Origin: Methylotenera_A sp044222005
GTDB taxonomy: Bacteria > Pseudomonadota > Gammaproteobacteria > Burkholderiales > Methylophilaceae
NCBI GenBank assembly: GCA_044222005.1
Contig: JBGANY010000004.1
Span: 62,001-126,000 of the forward strand
Length of the DNA stretch: 64,000 nucleotides
Direction: 5' to 3'
The notes beneath the pieces are model-generated. The model had not been told where the DNA came from, searched no databases, and saw only the letters and a program-made list of their open reading frames with translations. A program made the translations under genes and the position numbers. This document shows positions 8,440-17,559 of the stretch, piece by piece (the first letter of the stretch is position 1; each line of letters begins with the position of its first letter).

Positions 8440-9203
8440 AGTTAACTTTAATCAGATTCAGCGGGCTTGTGGTAGCGACGGCTTTAATCAGCGCCTGCGC
8501 TACAAGCCCGCAGGGCGGTGCCGACGGCTACGGAGAAACCAAAACCACTGCGCGTGCACGTGCGCATACCGATTTGGGAGCGGCGTATTATCAGCAGAAT
8601 AAACTGGAAATCGCGCTGGCCGAGTTTAACCATGCGATTCAGATTGACCCGGATTATGCACAGGCTTACAACGGCTTGGGCCTGGTGCATGCGGCGTTGA
8701 ACGAGGATGCGAAAGCAGATGCCAGCTTCAAAAAAGCCATTCAGATTCAGCCTAACAGCTCGGAATCACATAATAACTATGGCAGTTTTTTATGCTCGCG
8801 CAGCCGTTACGATGAATCCATCACGCATTTTTTAGAGGCGGTTAAAAACCCGCTGTATGCTACACCGAACATAGCTTACGCTAATGCTGGCATCTGTTCG
8901 GCACGTAAGAACGATGTCAAAAATGCAGAAATATATCTCAACAAGGCGCTGCAAATTCAGCCGCTCACACACTCTGCGGCTACTCAGCTTGCCGAATTGC
9001 AATACAAGCGTGGCGATGCAAGAACCGCGCAAAAAACATTGCAGAATGCGCTGCTGTCATCACCCAGTGCCGAGACTTTATGGCTGGGGATTAAAATCGA
9101 GCGCGTACTGGGCGGCAAGGACAATATCGCCAGCTATGCGCTGCAGTTGCGTCAACAATATCCTGATTCTGAGCAAACGCGATTGCTGTTGAGCGGTCAA
9201 TAG
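8436..9203 (+). CDS. pilF: Type IV pilus biogenesis lipoprotein PilF/PilW
   Basis: A 255-residue outer-membrane lipoprotein pilotin that helps assemble the PilQ secretin. The signal peptide ends in the lipobox LISAC near residues 17-21, followed by a run of TPR repeats (ARAHTDLGAAYYQQNKLEIALAEFNHAIQIDPDYAQAYNGLG and on). No other pilus genes are in the window; the position between rlmN and rodZ is the conserved one for this gene. Confidence 0.9.
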   Translation: MKLTLIRFSGLVVATALISACATSPQGGADGYGETKTTARARAHTDLGAAYYQQNKLEIALAEFNHAIQIDPDYAQAYNGLGLVHAALNEDAKADASFKKAIQIQPNSSESHNNYGSFLCSRSRYDESITHFLEAVKNPLYATPNIAYANAGICSARKNDVKNAEIYLNKALQIQPLTHSAATQLAELQYKRGDARTAQKTLQNALLSSPSAETLWLGIKIERVLGGKDNIASYALQLRQQYPDSEQTRLLLSGQ

Positions 9204-9244
9204 CGGTACGTAACCGACATGAGGCTATAAACTAAGGTGACATT

Positions 9245-10225
9245 ATGGCGCGTAAACCCAAAGAACCCACCCTGAAACCGGAAATGACACAGAACGTATC
9301 CACGCAGCCGGAAGAGTTGAATCAGCCTGCACATAGCACCTATAAGCTTTCCCGCTGTGGCGGCGCTTTGCGCTCGGCGCGCGAAAATCAGGGCTTGACC
9401 GTACAGGATATCGCAAGCCGGCTCAGATTGAGTCCCAAACAAATTGAAGCGATCGAGGCAGATAATTTTTCAGCGCTTCCGGAGCCGACCATTGTCAGAG
9501 GGTTTATCCGCAATTATGCGAAGCTGCTTAAAATCAACATGGAACCTCTGCTGGATGCGTATAGCGTGCTTGCACCAAACAGCGTGCCGCATGAGTTTAC
9601 TGTAAAGCCCACTTCAAGAATGAAAGTGACCCGCTACGACAAGCCGAAAACTGGGCGTTATCTTTGGGCAGGCCTGATCTTGTTGGCGGGTTTGGGGGCA
9701 TGGCTGTTTTATCAGAGTTATATTGAAAAACCCAGCCCGGCTAAGCCTGCAACCACCCAGAGCAGTGTGGAGCCCTTGCCGCAGGCTGCGCTGCCGGCTG
9801 CAGAGCGTACAGCTTCGCCAGAGCATGTGACCACGCTGGATTTACCACCCGCAGAAACTGGCGCAGCGGTTACGGCTGAGCCTGCAGCGCTTCCCGCAGA
9901 TACGAATGTGAATAATCCGGTGGCTGCGAACCTGCCGCCAGCGCCGAACCCTGTGCCGGCTGAAACGCTTCCGCCCGCGGCTATAGGCATGTCCCAGCTG
10001 GAATTTAATGCTAGCCAAGAAACATGGGTAAGCGTGGTTGATGCAACTGGCAAAGAAATTTTCAATAAAACGATATTTGCCGGCAGCCGCGAAAGCGTCG
10101 AGGTGACGCTACCGGTCGATGTGGTGGTGGGTAATGCGGGTGCCACCAATATCAGCATGAATGGCAAACCGGTCAATCTGGCGCCGCATTCGCGCCAAAA
10201 TGTCGCACGTATCAGACTCGAGTAG
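9245..10225 (+). CDS. rodZ: Cell-shape protein RodZ
   Basis: The 326-residue RodZ links MreB filaments to the membrane. It has a cytoplasmic helix-turn-helix domain (LRSARENQGLTVQDIASRLRLSPKQIEAIE, near residues 39-70), one membrane segment (YLWAGLILLAGLGAWLFYQSYI, about 139-160), a long Pro/Ala-rich periplasmic linker and a C-terminal DUF4115 beta domain ending PHSRQNVARIRLE. The stop lies four bases before a MITE-like element that fills the whole gap to ispG. Confidence 0.92.
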   Translation: MARKPKEPTLKPEMTQNVSTQPEELNQPAHSTYKLSRCGGALRSARENQGLTVQDIASRLRLSPKQIEAIEADNFSALPEPTIVRGFIRNYAKLLKINMEPLLDAYSVLAPNSVPHEFTVKPTSRMKVTRYDKPKTGRYLWAGLILLAGLGAWLFYQSYIEKPSPAKPATTQSSVEPLPQAALPAAERTASPEHVTTLDLPPAETGAAVTAEPAALPADTNVNNPVAANLPPAPNPVPAETLPPAAIGMSQLEFNASQETWVSVVDATGKEIFNKTIFAGSRESVEVTLPVDVVVGNAGATNISMNGKPVNLAPHSRQNVARIRLE

Positions 10226-10228
10226 CAA

Positions 10229-10501
10229 GGAACCTCTGATTAAGTCCGCCATGAGCCACGTTGCTAACAAATTTGAGATGATTGCAAGGCGCACGACGCA
10301 GGTCGTAGTTATTCTACGAAGCCAAGGAGTGCAACAAAGCAAGCACTCAAATTTGTTGCAACCCTTATGGGACAAGGCTTTGCAGGCGATCTGCGTTGTC
10401 AAACTCCTCGTGAAGGGGATCACCATTCAACTCGTCGTTTTTCTAGCATCTCATCCCGCAAAGCCGCTGTCGCGGCCATGTGGGACTTAATCAGAGGTTC
10501 C
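10229..10501. mobile_element. MITE-like element, copy A (IS5-type ends)
   Basis: A 273-bp non-coding element bounded by a perfect 19-bp terminal inverted repeat, GGAACCTCTGATTAAGTCC at 10229-10247 and its complement at 10483-10501. Inside are a nested palindrome (arms CAAATTTGAG and CTCAAATTTG around a TCGTAG-TTATT-CTACGA hairpin) and an imperfect pair GGCTTTGCAGG/CCCGCAAAGCC. The ends resemble IS5-group ends, which begin GGAAG and contain AAYAAG. It holds no plausible gene. It is homologous along its length to copy C at 34275-34545 and shares its ends with copy B at 22054-22099. No clear target duplication is seen. Confidence 0.8.
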
Positions 10502-10506
10502 TAAAT

Positions 10507-11787
10507 ATGCGGCGCAATTCTTTACAAGTAATGATAGGCCACGTGCCTGTGGGCGGCGGTTTGCAAGGCACTGCGCCGGCTCCGGTGGTTGTTCAGAGCA
10601 TGACCAACACCGATACCGCCGATGCAAAATCTACCATTCAGCAAGTATTTGAGCTGTGGCAGGCAGGCAGCGAAGTGGTGCGTATTACCGTCAATTCACC
10701 CGAAGCAGCTGCCCAGGTTGCTAATATCCGCGCTGGTTTGGATACGCTGGGCTGTAACGTGCCACTGGTGGGCGATTTTCATTACAACGGCCACAAGCTG
10801 TTAAGCGCTTATCCAGATTGCGCGCAAGCTTTGGCCAAATATCGCATCAATCCTGGTAATGTGGGCAAGGGTTCCAAGCGTGATGAGCAGTTTGCCGCCA
10901 TGATAGAAACTGCCATTCAATATAAAAAAGCAGTGCGCATCGGCGTCAACTGGGGCAGCCTGGACCAAGCCAAAATGGCACAGATGATGGATGACAATGG
11001 CAAATCGCCTAATCCAGTATCTTCCGATGAATTGATGCGCGAGGCACTGATTCAATCGGCGCTCGAAAGTGCGCAGCAGGCCGTGGATATTGGCCTGCAG
11101 CCTAACCAGATTATCATCTCCTGCAAAGTCAGCAACGTGCAGGATCTGGTCAAAGTGTATCGCGAGCTGGCCAAACGCTGCGATTACCCGTTGCATCTGG
11201 GCTTAACCGAAGCGGGCATGGGCAGCAAGGGTATCGTGGCTTCGACGGCAGCCCTGTCATTGCTGTTGCAGGAGGGCATTGGCGATACGATCCGTGTCAG
11301 CCTCACGCCGGAACCCAAAGAATCGCGCACCAAGGAAGTCGTCGTCGCGCAGGAGATTCTGCAAACCATGGGCATTCGCTCATTCACACCTTTGGTGACA
11401 GCCTGCCCAGGTTGCGGGCGTACTACTAGCACGTATTTCCAGGAACTTGCTATGCAGATTCAAAGCTATCTGCGCAATCAAATGCCGGTTTGGCGCAAAA
11501 GCTATCCGGGTGTGGAGAATATGAGCGTGGCGGTGATGGGCTGCGTGGTGAATGGGCCGGGCGAATCCAAATTGGCGAATATTGGTATCAGTTTACCGGG
11601 CACGGGTGAAGTGCCGGTTGCACCGGTGTTTGTAGATGGCGAGAAAACTGTGACGCTGAAAGGCGACAATATTGCGCAGGAATTCCAGGCGATTGTTGAA
11701 GCTTATGTGCAAAAAAACTATGCAGAGGGCGGCAAGCTCCGTACTAATTTAACCCAAAAAACCATTCCAATTTCAGCAGTTAATTAA
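10507..11787 (+). CDS. ispG: 4-hydroxy-3-methylbut-2-enyl diphosphate synthase IspG
   Basis: The 426-residue iron-sulfur enzyme of the MEP isoprenoid pathway converts MEcPP to HMBPP. Cluster ligands are visible as TACPGCGRTTS (Cys near 299 and 302) and MGCVVNGPGESK (Cys near 345, then Glu). The length fits the longer betaproteobacterial type. I start at ATG 10507 (MRRNSLQVMIGHVPVGG). The best ribosome-binding site, AGAGG at 10493-10497, lies inside the right end of MITE copy A, so the element probably supplies the translation signal. Confidence 0.95.
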   Translation: MRRNSLQVMIGHVPVGGGLQGTAPAPVVVQSMTNTDTADAKSTIQQVFELWQAGSEVVRITVNSPEAAAQVANIRAGLDTLGCNVPLVGDFHYNGHKLLSAYPDCAQALAKYRINPGNVGKGSKRDEQFAAMIETAIQYKKAVRIGVNWGSLDQAKMAQMMDDNGKSPNPVSSDELMREALIQSALESAQQAVDIGLQPNQIIISCKVSNVQDLVKVYRELAKRCDYPLHLGLTEAGMGSKGIVASTAALSLLLQEGIGDTIRVSLTPEPKESRTKEVVVAQEILQTMGIRSFTPLVTACPGCGRTTSTYFQELAMQIQSYLRNQMPVWRKSYPGVENMSVAVMGCVVNGPGESKLANIGISLPGTGEVPVAPVFVDGEKTVTLKGDNIAQEFQAIVEAYVQKNYAEGGKLRTNLTQKTIPISAVN

Positions 11788-11794
11788 AATAAAA

Positions 11795-13057
11795 ATGAAT
11801 CAAAAGTTTCAATCCATTAAAGGCTTTTACGACATTCTGCCAGAAGCCACGCCGCTGTGGTTCAAGCTTGAAGACACCGCCAGACGCGTACTGGCGCAAT
11901 ATGGCTACAACAATATCCGCTTGCCGCTGGTGGAAACCACGGATTTGTTTGTTCGCAGCGTAGGCGAGCATACCGATATTGTCGAAAAGGAAATGTATGC
12001 GTGGGAAGACGAGCTGAATGGCGATAAACTCACACTGCGCCCGGAAGGCACTGCAGGTTGCGTTAGGGCGGTGGTTCAGCATAGCCTGACTTATAACGGC
12101 CCGCAACGCTTATGGTACAACGGCGCGATGTTCCGGCACGAGAACGTGCAGAAAGGCCGCCAGCGCCAGTTTCACCAGATTGGGGTTGAAGCGTTTGGGT
12201 TTGAGTCGCCCGATGTGGATGCCGAGCAAATCGTCATGCTGGCCAGATTATGGCGCGAATTGGGTATTGCCGATGTTGAGCTTCAAATCAACAGCATCGG
12301 TGATGCGCATGAACGCGCAGCGTATCGTGATACGCTCATCGCTTACTTTGAGCAGCATGCGGAATTGCTGGATGAAGACGCTAAACGCCGCCTGTATACC
12401 AATCCGCTACGCATTCTGGATAGCAAAAACCCGCGCATGCAGGCCATGTGCGAAGCTGCACCAAAATTGATGGATTGTCTGGACGAAGCGAGCCGAACGC
12501 ATTTTGAAAAACTGTGTCAATTGCTAAGCGATGCTGGCGTGGTTTACAGCATCAATAACAGGTTGGTGCGTGGGCTGGATTATTACAATCGCACGGTATT
12601 TGAATGGGTGACCACCAAGCTGGGGGCGCAAGGTACGATCGCAGCCGGCGGGCGCTATGACACATTGATAGAGCGACTTGGCGGCGAGCCTACACCTGCA
12701 TGCGGTTTTGGCATTGGCCTGGAGCGCGTGATCCTATTAATGCAGGAATATGGAGCGACTGCAACCGATTCGCCGGACATATATTTAGTGAACGTTGGCG
12801 AATTGGCAGAAAAACAGGCTTTTTCTGCCGCAGAAGCCTTGCGCAGTGCGGGTTTAAGCGTGGTATTACATGCGGGCGGCGGCAGTTTTAAATCGCAGAT
12901 GAAAAAGGCAGACAGAAGCGGCGCACGCTACGCGGCGATTTTGGGCGATGACGAGGCGGCGGCGAGTGAGATTTCGCTGAAACCGTTATTGCAAGGGGGT
13001 GAGCAGGTGCGCTGCAAATTGATGGAAGTTGCAAACCAGGTAGGGGAACCAACATGA
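11795..13057 (+). CDS. hisS: Histidyl-tRNA synthetase
   Basis: A 420-residue class II synthetase that charges tRNA-His. Motif 2 is FRHENVQKGRQRQFHQIGVEAFG, the histidine-specific motif is LVRGLDYYNRTVFEW, and motif 3 is ACGFGIGLERVI; a C-terminal anticodon-binding domain follows. It starts seven bases after ispG and its end overlaps the next gene by 4 bp. Confidence 0.97.
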   Translation: MNQKFQSIKGFYDILPEATPLWFKLEDTARRVLAQYGYNNIRLPLVETTDLFVRSVGEHTDIVEKEMYAWEDELNGDKLTLRPEGTAGCVRAVVQHSLTYNGPQRLWYNGAMFRHENVQKGRQRQFHQIGVEAFGFESPDVDAEQIVMLARLWRELGIADVELQINSIGDAHERAAYRDTLIAYFEQHAELLDEDAKRRLYTNPLRILDSKNPRMQAMCEAAPKLMDCLDEASRTHFEKLCQLLSDAGVVYSINNRLVRGLDYYNRTVFEWVTTKLGAQGTIAAGGRYDTLIERLGGEPTPACGFGIGLERVILLMQEYGATATDSPDIYLVNVGELAEKQAFSAAEALRSAGLSVVLHAGGGSFKSQMKKADRSGARYAAILGDDEAAASEISLKPLLQGGEQVRCKLMEVANQVGEPT

Positions 13058-13809
13058 ACGAGCAAAATCAGTTTTCAAAAGCCATCGTCGTGCTGGGCTT
13101 GTTGCTGGCCATCGGCATGGCGACTGCCGCGTTTATTCTGGGCGTGCAGGCCAAGCGCGCGGTTTCCGGACAGCAGTCCATCACCGTCAAAGGCTTGGCC
13201 GAGAAGCCGATCAGGGCGGATAGTGCGGAATGGACGCTCAATATCGCCGTGACCGATGCCACACAGCGCGGCGCCCTGCAAAAACTGGCTGCCGAGCGCA
13301 AAGTACTGGAAGATTTCTTGGTGAAACAGGGGCTGCCTCAAGACAGCATTACGGTGGATGTTGAAAACATTTACGACCACTATGACGAAGTGTTTATTAA
13401 AGACACTCCGCGCCAAGTACGTAACGGCTATGACGGCAGCCAGAGCATTCGTGTTGCGAGCAGGGATTTAGCCAAAATCACGCAGGCCAACAAGGCCTTG
13501 CTGCAATTGCGTGCGGATAATCATCCGGTCACCGCGCAGCCGCCGAATTATCTGGTGGGCAATCTGGAAGAAATCAAAATGTCGCTGATTGCGGACGCCA
13601 CCAAAAATGCCCGCACGCGTGCCACCGAGTTTGTAAAGCAGGACGGCGTGAAAGTGGGTGTCATGAAATCGGCCTCGCAAGGCGCATTCTATATCCTGCC
13701 TGTGGGTGGCGGAGAAGACAGCGACAACAGCTACGGCGGCGTTTATGATAAATCGACCATTGATAAAATGGCGCGGGTGGTAGTGACGATTGTTTATAAT
13801 ATCGAATAG
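13054..13809 (+). CDS. SIMPL-domain (DUF541) membrane-anchored protein
   Basis: A 251-residue protein with an N-terminal signal-anchor (AIVVLGLLLAIGMATAAFILGVQA, about residues 10-33) and a SIMPL/DUF541 domain (QQSITVKGLAEKPIRADSAEWTLNI onward). SIMPL proteins are periplasmic or membrane-bound with no settled biochemical role; some are tied to oxidative stress. ATGA overlap with hisS and a 3-bp gap to the next gene indicate one transcript. Placement within the hisS-yfgM cluster is unusual compared with E. coli. Confidence 0.85.
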   Translation: MNEQNQFSKAIVVLGLLLAIGMATAAFILGVQAKRAVSGQQSITVKGLAEKPIRADSAEWTLNIAVTDATQRGALQKLAAERKVLEDFLVKQGLPQDSITVDVENIYDHYDEVFIKDTPRQVRNGYDGSQSIRVASRDLAKITQANKALLQLRADNHPVTAQPPNYLVGNLEEIKMSLIADATKNARTRATEFVKQDGVKVGVMKSASQGAFYILPVGGGEDSDNSYGGVYDKSTIDKMARVVVTIVYNIE

Positions 13810-13812
13810 ATA

Positions 13813-14649
13813 ATGCCCGAAATCTTAAATATTCAGAACCTAAGCATTACACCCAAAAATGCGCTGGAGCGCCTCTTGGTGAACAATGTTTCGCTGTCGT
13901 TATCGGCAGGCAAAACCACATGTATCGTGGGCGAATCTGGCAGCGGCAAAAGCCTGACTGCACTCAGCATCATGGGTTTGCTTTCGTCGCAGCTGCAAGC
14001 GCAAGGGAGTATACAGTTTCAGGGGCAAGCGCTTATGCGCCTTGATAATAAAGCCATGCAGGGCATACGCGGCGCGAAAATCGGCATGATTTTTCAGGAG
14101 CCGATGACTTCATTAAATCCGGTCCTGACGGTCGGCTATCAAATAGGCGAATCACTTACCGCACATTTGGGTTTGAAGGGTTCCGGTCTTAAGTTGCGAG
14201 TAGAGAGCCTATTGCAGCAGGTCGGCATCCCGATCGAGCGCGCCAATAGCTACCCAGACGAGCTTTCCGGTGGGCAGCGCCAGCGCGTGATGATTGCCAT
14301 GAGCATTGCGTGCGAACCCATGTTGCTGATCGCCGACGAGCCAACCACTGCGCTGGATGTGACGGTACAGGCACAGATTCTGCAACTGTTGGACGAACTG
14401 AAAACTCGCATGAATATGGCGATGCTCTTTATTACGCACGATTTCGGCGTGGTGGCGGATATCGCGGATGACGTGATTGTGATGTTCCGTGGCGAGATAG
14501 TGGAAGCCGGCACCAAAAATGAAGTGCTGCATAAGCCAAAACATCCTTATACCAAGGCCTTGTTGGCCTGCGTGCCGGATGCTGAAGGTAAAAAGCAGTT
14601 GAAGCCGATTGATTATGCCTGGCTGAACGATAAGAAAGCTGCGGCATGA
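13813..14649 (+). CDS. Oligopeptide-type ABC transporter ATPase (OppD/DppD family)
   Basis: A 278-residue ABC ATPase with Walker A GESGSGKS, Q-loop MIFQEPMTSLNP, signature LSGGQRQRV, Walker B LLIADEPTTALD and the H-loop THDFGVV. The C-terminal KHPYTKALLACVPD is the Opp/Dpp hallmark. It pairs with the next gene, which it overlaps by 4 bp. No permease or binding protein is in the window, so substrate is unknown; the partners must be elsewhere or the pair has another role. Confidence 0.88.
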   Translation: MPEILNIQNLSITPKNALERLLVNNVSLSLSAGKTTCIVGESGSGKSLTALSIMGLLSSQLQAQGSIQFQGQALMRLDNKAMQGIRGAKIGMIFQEPMTSLNPVLTVGYQIGESLTAHLGLKGSGLKLRVESLLQQVGIPIERANSYPDELSGGQRQRVMIAMSIACEPMLLIADEPTTALDVTVQAQILQLLDELKTRMNMAMLFITHDFGVVADIADDVIVMFRGEIVEAGTKNEVLHKPKHPYTKALLACVPDAEGKKQLKPIDYAWLNDKKAAA

Positions 14650-15443
14650 GCGATATTATCCTGCAGGCGAATCATCTGGTTAAAACCTTTCAGCAGCGCA
14701 GCGGGCGCTTTGGCTTTGGCAGTACGCAAATCAAGGCGCTCGACGATGTGAGCATTGCATTGAGGGCGGGTTCTACGCTTGCGGTAGTGGGTGAATCTGG
14801 CAGCGGTAAATCCACGCTGGCGCGTTGTCTGTTACAATTACACCCTTTTGATAGCGGCGAAGTGCTGTTTCAAGGGCAAGACCTTGCCAAACTCAGCGGT
14901 CAGGCACTACGTGATGTGCGTAAGTATTTGCAAATGGTATTTCAGGATCCGTTTGCATCGCTGAATCCGCGTATGCGGGTAGGCGAAATCGTAGCTGAAG
15001 GCTTACTGATTCACGGTCTGGGCAGTGCTGCGGAGCAGAAAGAAAAAGTGCAGCAGATGCTGGAGCGTGTGGGGCTGGAAGCGGCAGATGCACAAAAATA
15101 CCCGCACCAGTTTTCTGGCGGACAACGGCAGCGCATCGGCATTGCGCGAGCTTTAGTGCTATCGCCCAAGGTGGTAGTGTGTGATGAACCGGTTTCCGCG
15201 CTGGATGTCTCGGTGCAGGCGCAAATATTACTGTTGCTCAAGGAGTTGCAGCAGGAGATGAATCTGAGCTACATTTTTATCAGCCACGATTTGCGCGTGG
15301 TGCGGCATATTGCCGACGAAATGGTAGTGATGCATCAAGGCAAGATTGTGGAGCAGGGCAAGGTGGTAGACATTTACCATGCACCGCAACAGCCCTACAC
15401 GCAGCAGTTGTTAAATGCAATTCCAGGCCGGAAAGCTGCTTAG
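14646..15443 (+). CDS. Oligopeptide-type ABC transporter ATPase (OppF/DppF family)
   Basis: A 265-residue partner ATPase with Walker A GESGSGKSTLARCLL, Q-loop MVFQDPFASLNPRMRVGEIV, signature FSGGQRQRIGIARAL, Walker B VVCDEPVSALD and the family C-terminus QQPYTQQLLNAIPG. The first ATPase, this one and yfgM run in one direction with short gaps. The split two-gene layout is like oppDF; a fused form would be YejF-like. Confidence 0.88.
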   Translation: MSDIILQANHLVKTFQQRSGRFGFGSTQIKALDDVSIALRAGSTLAVVGESGSGKSTLARCLLQLHPFDSGEVLFQGQDLAKLSGQALRDVRKYLQMVFQDPFASLNPRMRVGEIVAEGLLIHGLGSAAEQKEKVQQMLERVGLEAADAQKYPHQFSGGQRQRIGIARALVLSPKVVVCDEPVSALDVSVQAQILLLLKELQQEMNLSYIFISHDLRVVRHIADEMVVMHQGKIVEQGKVVDIYHAPQQPYTQQLLNAIPGRKAA

Positions 15444-15479
15444 AATTTTGAGATAGAAAACTTAGTTAGAAAGAAAAGC

Positions 15480-16106
15480 ATGGCATACGATTTAGAAGAG
15501 CAGGAGCAGTTAGACGAATTCAAAGCATGGTGGAAAAAGAACGGCAGCATGGTCACCAATCTGGTATTGGCTGCCCTGATCGCCTATTCTGCCTGGCAGG
15601 GCTATCATTGGTTTCAGAATAAAAAAGCAGCTGAGGCTTCCGGTTTATATCAGACCTTGGTCGTGACCGAGTTGGCCAAAACCGCCGAAATCAAAGCGCA
15701 ATCTGCCAAGTTGATGGAGGATTTTAAAGGCACGCCTTACGCCGGCCGCGCAGCGGTGTTTGCAGCCAAAGCCAACTTCGCCGCGAATGACAGCAAAAGC
15801 GCCAAAGCGCAGCTTACATGGGCAGTTAAAAACGCAAAGGAAAGCGCTGTTCAGGCGATTGCTGGCCTGCAGCTGGCCGGCATTCTATTTGAAGAAAAAA
15901 ATTATGATGAGGCCCAAAAAGTGCTCGCCGCAATTAACGACAAGGGTTATGAGGGGTTAAAGGCAAACCTGCAAGGCGATGTCCTGCTGGCGCAAGGCAA
16001 AAATGCGGAAGCAAAAAAAGCCTACCAAACCGCACTGGAAAACCTGGATAGCCAGGGCAGAATGCATCAATATACACAGCAAAAGCTCGAGTCGCTGGGT
16101 GTTTAA
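15480..16106 (+). CDS. YfgM-type TPR protein
   Basis: A 208-residue YfgM/DUF2133 protein. The cytoplasmic start (MAYDLEEQEQLDEFKAWWKKNG) is followed by one membrane helix (LVLAALIAYSAWQGYHWF) and a periplasmic TPR region. In E. coli YfgM associates with the SecYEG translocon and the chaperone PpiD. It lies immediately before bamB, the conserved position. Confidence 0.9.
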   Translation: MAYDLEEQEQLDEFKAWWKKNGSMVTNLVLAALIAYSAWQGYHWFQNKKAAEASGLYQTLVVTELAKTAEIKAQSAKLMEDFKGTPYAGRAAVFAAKANFAANDSKSAKAQLTWAVKNAKESAVQAIAGLQLAGILFEEKNYDEAQKVLAAINDKGYEGLKANLQGDVLLAQGKNAEAKKAYQTALENLDSQGRMHQYTQQKLESLGV

Positions 16107-16140
16107 TCCAACCTTTGATGTGAACTGATTGCCGGAATTT

Positions 16141-17550
16141 ATGAGTCATTTAAAACAGTTTCGATTTTTCCTGATTTTTGGTTTTGCACTGCTTGCAGGG
16201 TGCAGCACGCTCACGGAGTTAAGGTCAGATCTTTCCGATAAGATATTTGGCCGCGAGCCACCCAATCCGCCGGCGGTGCTGGAGGAGATCACGCCAACCT
16301 ATACTGCAAAAATTGACTGGTCCGGCAATGTAGGAAAAACAGAAAGGTACGATTACACTCCAGCATTGGATTCCAGCGCAGTGTATGCGGCTAACGCAGC
16401 AGGCGAGATCGCAAAGCTGGATATTGCCAACGGCCGCCAACTATGGCGCGTGAAAGTGGGCGAGCCGGTCAGCGGCGGTGTCGGGATTGGTGCCGGCATT
16501 ATATTGGTAGGTACCAATAAAGGTAACGTCCATGCGTATGACGCTGCAGGAAAACCGCTCTGGAAAGCCAAAGTTACCAGCGAGATTCTGAGCGTGCCGC
16601 GCTATTTTGATGGCATGGTCATCGTGCGTACCGGGGATAACCGTATCTTTGGTCTTGACGCGACCGATGGCAGCCGAAAATGGGTATATGAGCGCATTAA
16701 TCCGGCACTGATTTTAAGAAGCAGCGTGGGCATCGTGGTGGATGGCGGTGCTGTATACGCGGGTTTTGCGGGGGGGAAACTGGTTGCGATTCGTGCAGAC
16801 AATGGCAAACTGCTATGGGAGGCCACCGTCGCGCAACCCAAAGGCGTCACTGAAATCGAACGTATCGCCGATATCACCAGCCTGCCGGTGGTGGACGGCC
16901 CGCTGGTGTATGCCGTAGCGTATCAAGGCAAAATTGCAGCGGTAGATCGCACCAATGGCCGTGTTGTCTGGAACCGGGACATTTCCAGCTATAGCGGGTT
17001 AAATGCCGAGGATGCCAAGATATTTGTATCGCATACGCTGGGTGCGGTTTATTCACTGGATTACGCTACGGGTAAAACTTTCTGGCGCCAGGGCGCGCTG
17101 GCAAATCGCCGCCTGACAGCGCCGTTACCGATGGGCAGCGTGATTGCGGTGGGTGATTTGGAAGGCTATGTACACTTTTTAACGCGGGATGAAGGCAAGT
17201 TTGCCGCGCGGATCAAACTGGATAGCAATGCTGTCATGTCGCTTGTTCCCAGTTCGGCTTCTACACAGCTCATCGCAGAAACGCGCGATGGCGGCTTATA
17301 TGCAATCAGTGTTGCAGAGAAAAATATCAAGTCAGCGCCTGCAACTCAAGTGCGGCCTGTGCCATCACCAGTTGTAGCGCCAGTACCTGAAGCCGCGACT
17401 GGGTCTGCCCCAGCCGAACCAGAAGCACCGAGCATTGAACGCAGCATTCTGTTCAATAATGATTCAATTCTGCTGCCCGACCAGAACCCAGGCCAGCAGC
17501 CAGATAACGGTAGCGTGCCAAACATCACGCTACCCAATACAGGGCCTTAA
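16141..17550 (+). CDS. bamB: Outer-membrane assembly lipoprotein BamB
   Basis: A beta-propeller lipoprotein of the BAM complex, which folds outer-membrane barrels. The signal peptide MSHLKQFRFFLIFGFALLAGC ends in lipobox LLAGC, then PQQ-like blades follow (GRQLWRVKVGEPVSGGVG, GKPLWKAKV, GSRKWVYE, GRVVWNRDIS). From ATG 16141 it has 469 residues; a TTG 12 bp earlier is less likely. A Pro/Ala/Glu-rich tail of about 70 residues extends past the propeller. der starts nine bases later, as in E. coli. Confidence 0.94.
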   Translation: MSHLKQFRFFLIFGFALLAGCSTLTELRSDLSDKIFGREPPNPPAVLEEITPTYTAKIDWSGNVGKTERYDYTPALDSSAVYAANAAGEIAKLDIANGRQLWRVKVGEPVSGGVGIGAGIILVGTNKGNVHAYDAAGKPLWKAKVTSEILSVPRYFDGMVIVRTGDNRIFGLDATDGSRKWVYERINPALILRSSVGIVVDGGAVYAGFAGGKLVAIRADNGKLLWEATVAQPKGVTEIERIADITSLPVVDGPLVYAVAYQGKIAAVDRTNGRVVWNRDISSYSGLNAEDAKIFVSHTLGAVYSLDYATGKTFWRQGALANRRLTAPLPMGSVIAVGDLEGYVHFLTRDEGKFAARIKLDSNAVMSLVPSSASTQLIAETRDGGLYAISVAEKNIKSAPATQVRPVPSPVVAPVPEAATGSAPAEPEAPSIERSILFNNDSILLPDQNPGQQPDNGSVPNITLPNTGP

Positions 17551-17559
17551 CCACTCGTC

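Noticed and set aside
10109..10490. Open frames across MITE copy A
   Set aside because: The element is built of palindromes and its relative at 34275-34545 does not keep these frames, so they are incidental.
13813..15443. Possibility that the two ATPases form a YejF-like single gene split by frameshift
   Set aside because: Each has a complete set of ATPase motifs and its own start and stop with an ATGA overlap, the normal OppD/OppF layout.
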